Positions 31,043-31,164 of a stretch of DNA of 31,164 nt are shown here, in pieces; the first letter of the stretch is position 1; each line of letters opens with the position of its first letter. Source of the stretch: UBA3103 sp002365855 (GTDB taxonomy: Bacteria; Bacillota; Desulfotomaculia; Desulfotomaculales; Pelotomaculaceae); NCBI GenBank assembly GCA_030627625.1, contig DAOURR010000023.1, positions 1 through 31,164 of the forward strand, in the 5' to 3' direction. The notes under the pieces were generated by a model that had not been told where the DNA came from, did no database searches, and worked only from the letters and a program-made list of their open reading frames with translations. A program made the translations under genes and the position numbers.

Positions 31043-31164
31043 TGCTCCCAAGAATTGAGACACAGGACAAGAAAAATAAGTTAAAATGGGAGCATGAAAA
31101 AGCGTAATCAGTATTCAGCCGATTTCAAAGCCAAAGTAGTCCTGGAAGCTCTTCGGGAAGAAGC
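31043..31164 (+). mobile_element. Left end of an IS3-family insertion sequence (cut by window edge)
   Basis: TGCTCCCAAGAATTGAGACA begins at 31043. It has the TG start and the AGACACAGG-type inner part seen in IS3-group terminal inverted repeats (IS3 itself has GGACACAGG at the same place). An orfA reading frame begins 50 bases in, as usual for the family. The right end, target duplication and orfB lie outside the window. The boundary is inferred. Confidence 0.65.
31094..31164 (+). CDS. IS3-family transposase OrfA, N-terminal part only
   Basis: The last 71 bases encode MKKRNQYSADFKAKVVLEAL then REE, the standard start of the IS3/IS911 OrfA protein (Transposase_8), whose helix-turn-helix binds the terminal inverted repeats. 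The frame is open to the window edge. GGGAG lies one base before the ATG, a poor spacing. Only the first 23 residues are visible, so completeness cannot be judged. Confidence 0.82.
   Translation, partial: MKKRNQYSADFKAKVVLEALREE

Overview
The window reads as chromosomal DNA of an endospore-forming anaerobic clostridium, most like the Peptococcaceae (Pelotomaculum/Desulfotomaculum type). This is inferred from gene content: prkA-yhbH, a GerMN/Gmad2 lipoprotein, MurT-GatD, AddAB instead of RecBCD, clean AGGAGG ribosome binding sites, many GTG/TTG starts and short dispersed palindromes rich in CCCC/GGGG. No tRNA, rRNA, CRISPR array or prophage was recognised.

Layout. 1-1.1 kb: a charged repeat protein, a terminator and a DUF441 membrane protein. 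1.1-3.7 kb: a hot-dog thioesterase of the FlK type, a small unknown protein, a frameshifted SbcD/Mre11-like phosphoesterase and, convergently, an Fmt-like formyltransferase. 3.9-11.1 kb: addB-addA, the double-strand-break repair helicase-nuclease. 11.2-14.2 kb: a DUF6125 protein, a pair of dispersed repeats, a ferritin-like protein and a chemotaxis receptor. 14.4-16.9 kb: a consensus promoter, a cobalamin riboswitch and an intrinsic terminator in front of a zinc alcohol dehydrogenase and a divergent TrpD-like phosphoribosyltransferase. 16.9-17.4 kb: an IS200/IS605-like relic and a palindromic repeat. 17.4-19.5 kb, minus strand: two cysteine-rich DUF3795 proteins behind an ECF sigma factor with a Cys-containing C-terminal extension, plus a broken second sigma gene. 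19.9-24.2 kb: an LD-carboxypeptidase, an ECF transporter T and A subunit pair without its S component, acylphosphatase and an MBL-fold hydrolase. 24.3-27.4 kb: murT-gatD and the GerMN lipoprotein. 27.6-30.8 kb: prkA-yhbH. The window ends inside the left end of an IS3-family element.

How the genes work together. AddB and AddA form one complex. MurT and GatD form the lipid II amidating enzyme. PrkA and YhbH form a sporulation-associated pair, and LD-carboxypeptidase and GerMN also fit wall and spore biology. The most unusual unit is the cobalamin-riboswitch operon. Its two enzymes are not standard B12 genes, and the phosphoribosyltransferase has lost residues expected for anthranilate binding. 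It may act in cobamide side-chain or lower-ligand chemistry, or as a B12-independent substitute; the sequence alone does not decide. The second notable unit is the ECF sigma/DUF3795 cluster.

Two conserved genes (the phosphoesterase and the prkA 5' end) carry apparent frameshifts. The first lies at a 7-A run and may be a sequencing error. The second looks like a net 11-nt loss.
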